In this document: piece after piece, positions 63,472 to 64,000 of the stretch
How the letters are laid out: the number at the start of each line of letters is the position of its first letter
How positions within the stretch are numbered: position 1 is the first letter of the stretch
From: a virus
IMG/VR virus record: IMGVR_UViG_3300034102_003517
Coordinates: 62,001 to 126,000 of that record
DNA length: 64,000 nt
Strand: one strand, 5' to 3'
Notes under the pieces: model-generated
Databases searched by the model: none
What the model was told of the DNA's origin: nothing
The model's input: the letters and a program-made list of their open reading frames with translations, nothing else
Made by a program: the position numbers and the translations under genes

Positions 63472-64000
63472 ATGAAAATTTTTATTCAGATTGCTTCATA
63501 TCGTGACCCTGAACTAATCCCAACTATCAAGAGTTGTATTGAAAATTCAAAAAATCCTGAGAACTTAGTTTTCAGTATTGCAAAACAATTTCACCCTGAT
63601 GACAAATTTGATGATCTGTCTGAGTATAGTGACGATGAAAGATTTAAAGTGATTGATATACCTCACGAAGAGTCAAAAGGGGTATGTTGGGCTAGAAACC
63701 TTACCCAACAACAATATGATGGTGAGGAATACACATTACAAATAGATTCCCATATGAGATTTGAAAAAAATTGGGATAAAATGTTAATCAACATGGTTAA
63801 ACAACTCCAAGAAATAGGCATACCAAAACCATTATTAACATCGTATGTGCCTTCATATAACCCAACGAATGATCCCGATGGTAGAGTCCAAGTTCCTTGG
63901 AGAATGGCGTTTGATAAATTCATACCTGAAGGTGCGGTTTTCTTCTTACCTGAGACAATTCCAAATTGGGAAGAAATTGAAATGCCAGTGCCGGCTAGAT
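63472..64000 (+). CDS. GlcNAc-transferase-like glycosyltransferase, partial
   Basis: The first 176 codons of a gene that runs off the window. The N-terminus (MKIFIQIASYRDPELIPTIK) and the later CWARNLTQQQY, GEEYTLQIDSHMRF and NWDKML segments follow the GT60 family, which transfers GlcNAc from UDP-GlcNAc in eukaryotic Skp1 modification and in bacterial and phage homologues. The DSH triad stands where the metal-binding DxD is expected. It could glycosylate a virion or host surface component; the target is unknown. The start is preceded by A-rich sequence and no TATTTAT element. Confidence 0.8.
   Translation, partial: MKIFIQIASYRDPELIPTIKSCIENSKNPENLVFSIAKQFHPDDKFDDLSEYSDDERFKVIDIPHEESKGVCWARNLTQQQYDGEEYTLQIDSHMRFEKNWDKMLINMVKQLQEIGIPKPLLTSYVPSYNPTNDPDGRVQVPWRMAFDKFIPEGAVFFLPETIPNWEEIEMPVPAR

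Noticed and set aside
1-64000. tRNA genes, insertion sequences, integrase or attachment sites
   Set aside because: None was recognised by eye; short intergenic gaps leave little room. A covariance-model search would be decisive.

Overview
The window is about 64 kb of a tailed bacteriophage with a contractile, T4-type virion. I infer a Bacteroidota (probably flavobacterial) host. The phage call rests on T4-type neck, sheath, tube and baseplate proteins in T4-like order, together with a replication and nucleotide-metabolism block. The host call rests on four things: two promoters that fit the Bacteroidota form TTTG-N19/20-TAnnTTTG; start codons preceded by A-rich sequence instead of Shine-Dalgarno boxes; a tail protein built from SprB-like repeats, a module typical of flavobacterial surface adhesins; and high A+T content. 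The packaging and capsid genes (large terminase, portal, major capsid) are not in the window.

Layout. (1) 1-2728: a LamG-like tail protein and a small beta-rich protein. (2) 2781-5645: family B DNA polymerase behind its own promoter. (3) 5642-10002, minus strand: a small protein, neck protein gp13, a two-domain zincin/Mn-superoxide dismutase protein and an SNF2 helicase. (4) 10061-19949: gp14, gp15, a minus-strand ribbon-helix-helix gene, the gp18 sheath, a HAD hydrolase, the gp19 tube, a gp26-like protein with a tiny downstream gene, and a tape measure. (5) 19986-32800: two giant baseplate/hub proteins (2038 and 2129 residues) flanking a gp53-like protein. (6) 32826-42310: two small genes, then the replication/recombination/nucleotide block: gp32-like SSB, UvsX, RNase H-type nuclease, gp41 helicase, NrdB and NrdA. 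(7) 42388-57779: gp25, gp6 and a chain of large baseplate or tail proteins. (8) 57792-63427: tail-fibre or adhesin region with SprB-like repeats, Pro-Thr linkers and Gly-Ser-Ser repeats. (9) 63472-64000: the start of a GlcNAc-transferase-like glycosyltransferase, cut by the window edge.

Regulation can be read from the sequence. A TATTTAT(A) element lies directly upstream of nearly every structural transcription unit on both strands. It is absent in front of the polymerase, SSB, uvsX, rnh, nrdB and nrdA. The polymerase and SSB instead share a TTTGACAA...CACTTATATTT promoter. This looks like an early/late split in which the late element resembles a derivative of the Bacteroidota -7 box. Rho-independent terminators close several units.

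The most notable items are the zincin-MnSOD fusion, the OmpA-like domain inside a baseplate protein, a long hydrophobic stretch inside another baseplate protein, the SprB-type tail fibre, a small beta domain shared among virion proteins, and in-frame DNA repeats in the fibre genes that could drive length variation. All functional calls were made by reading motifs; no database search was run.
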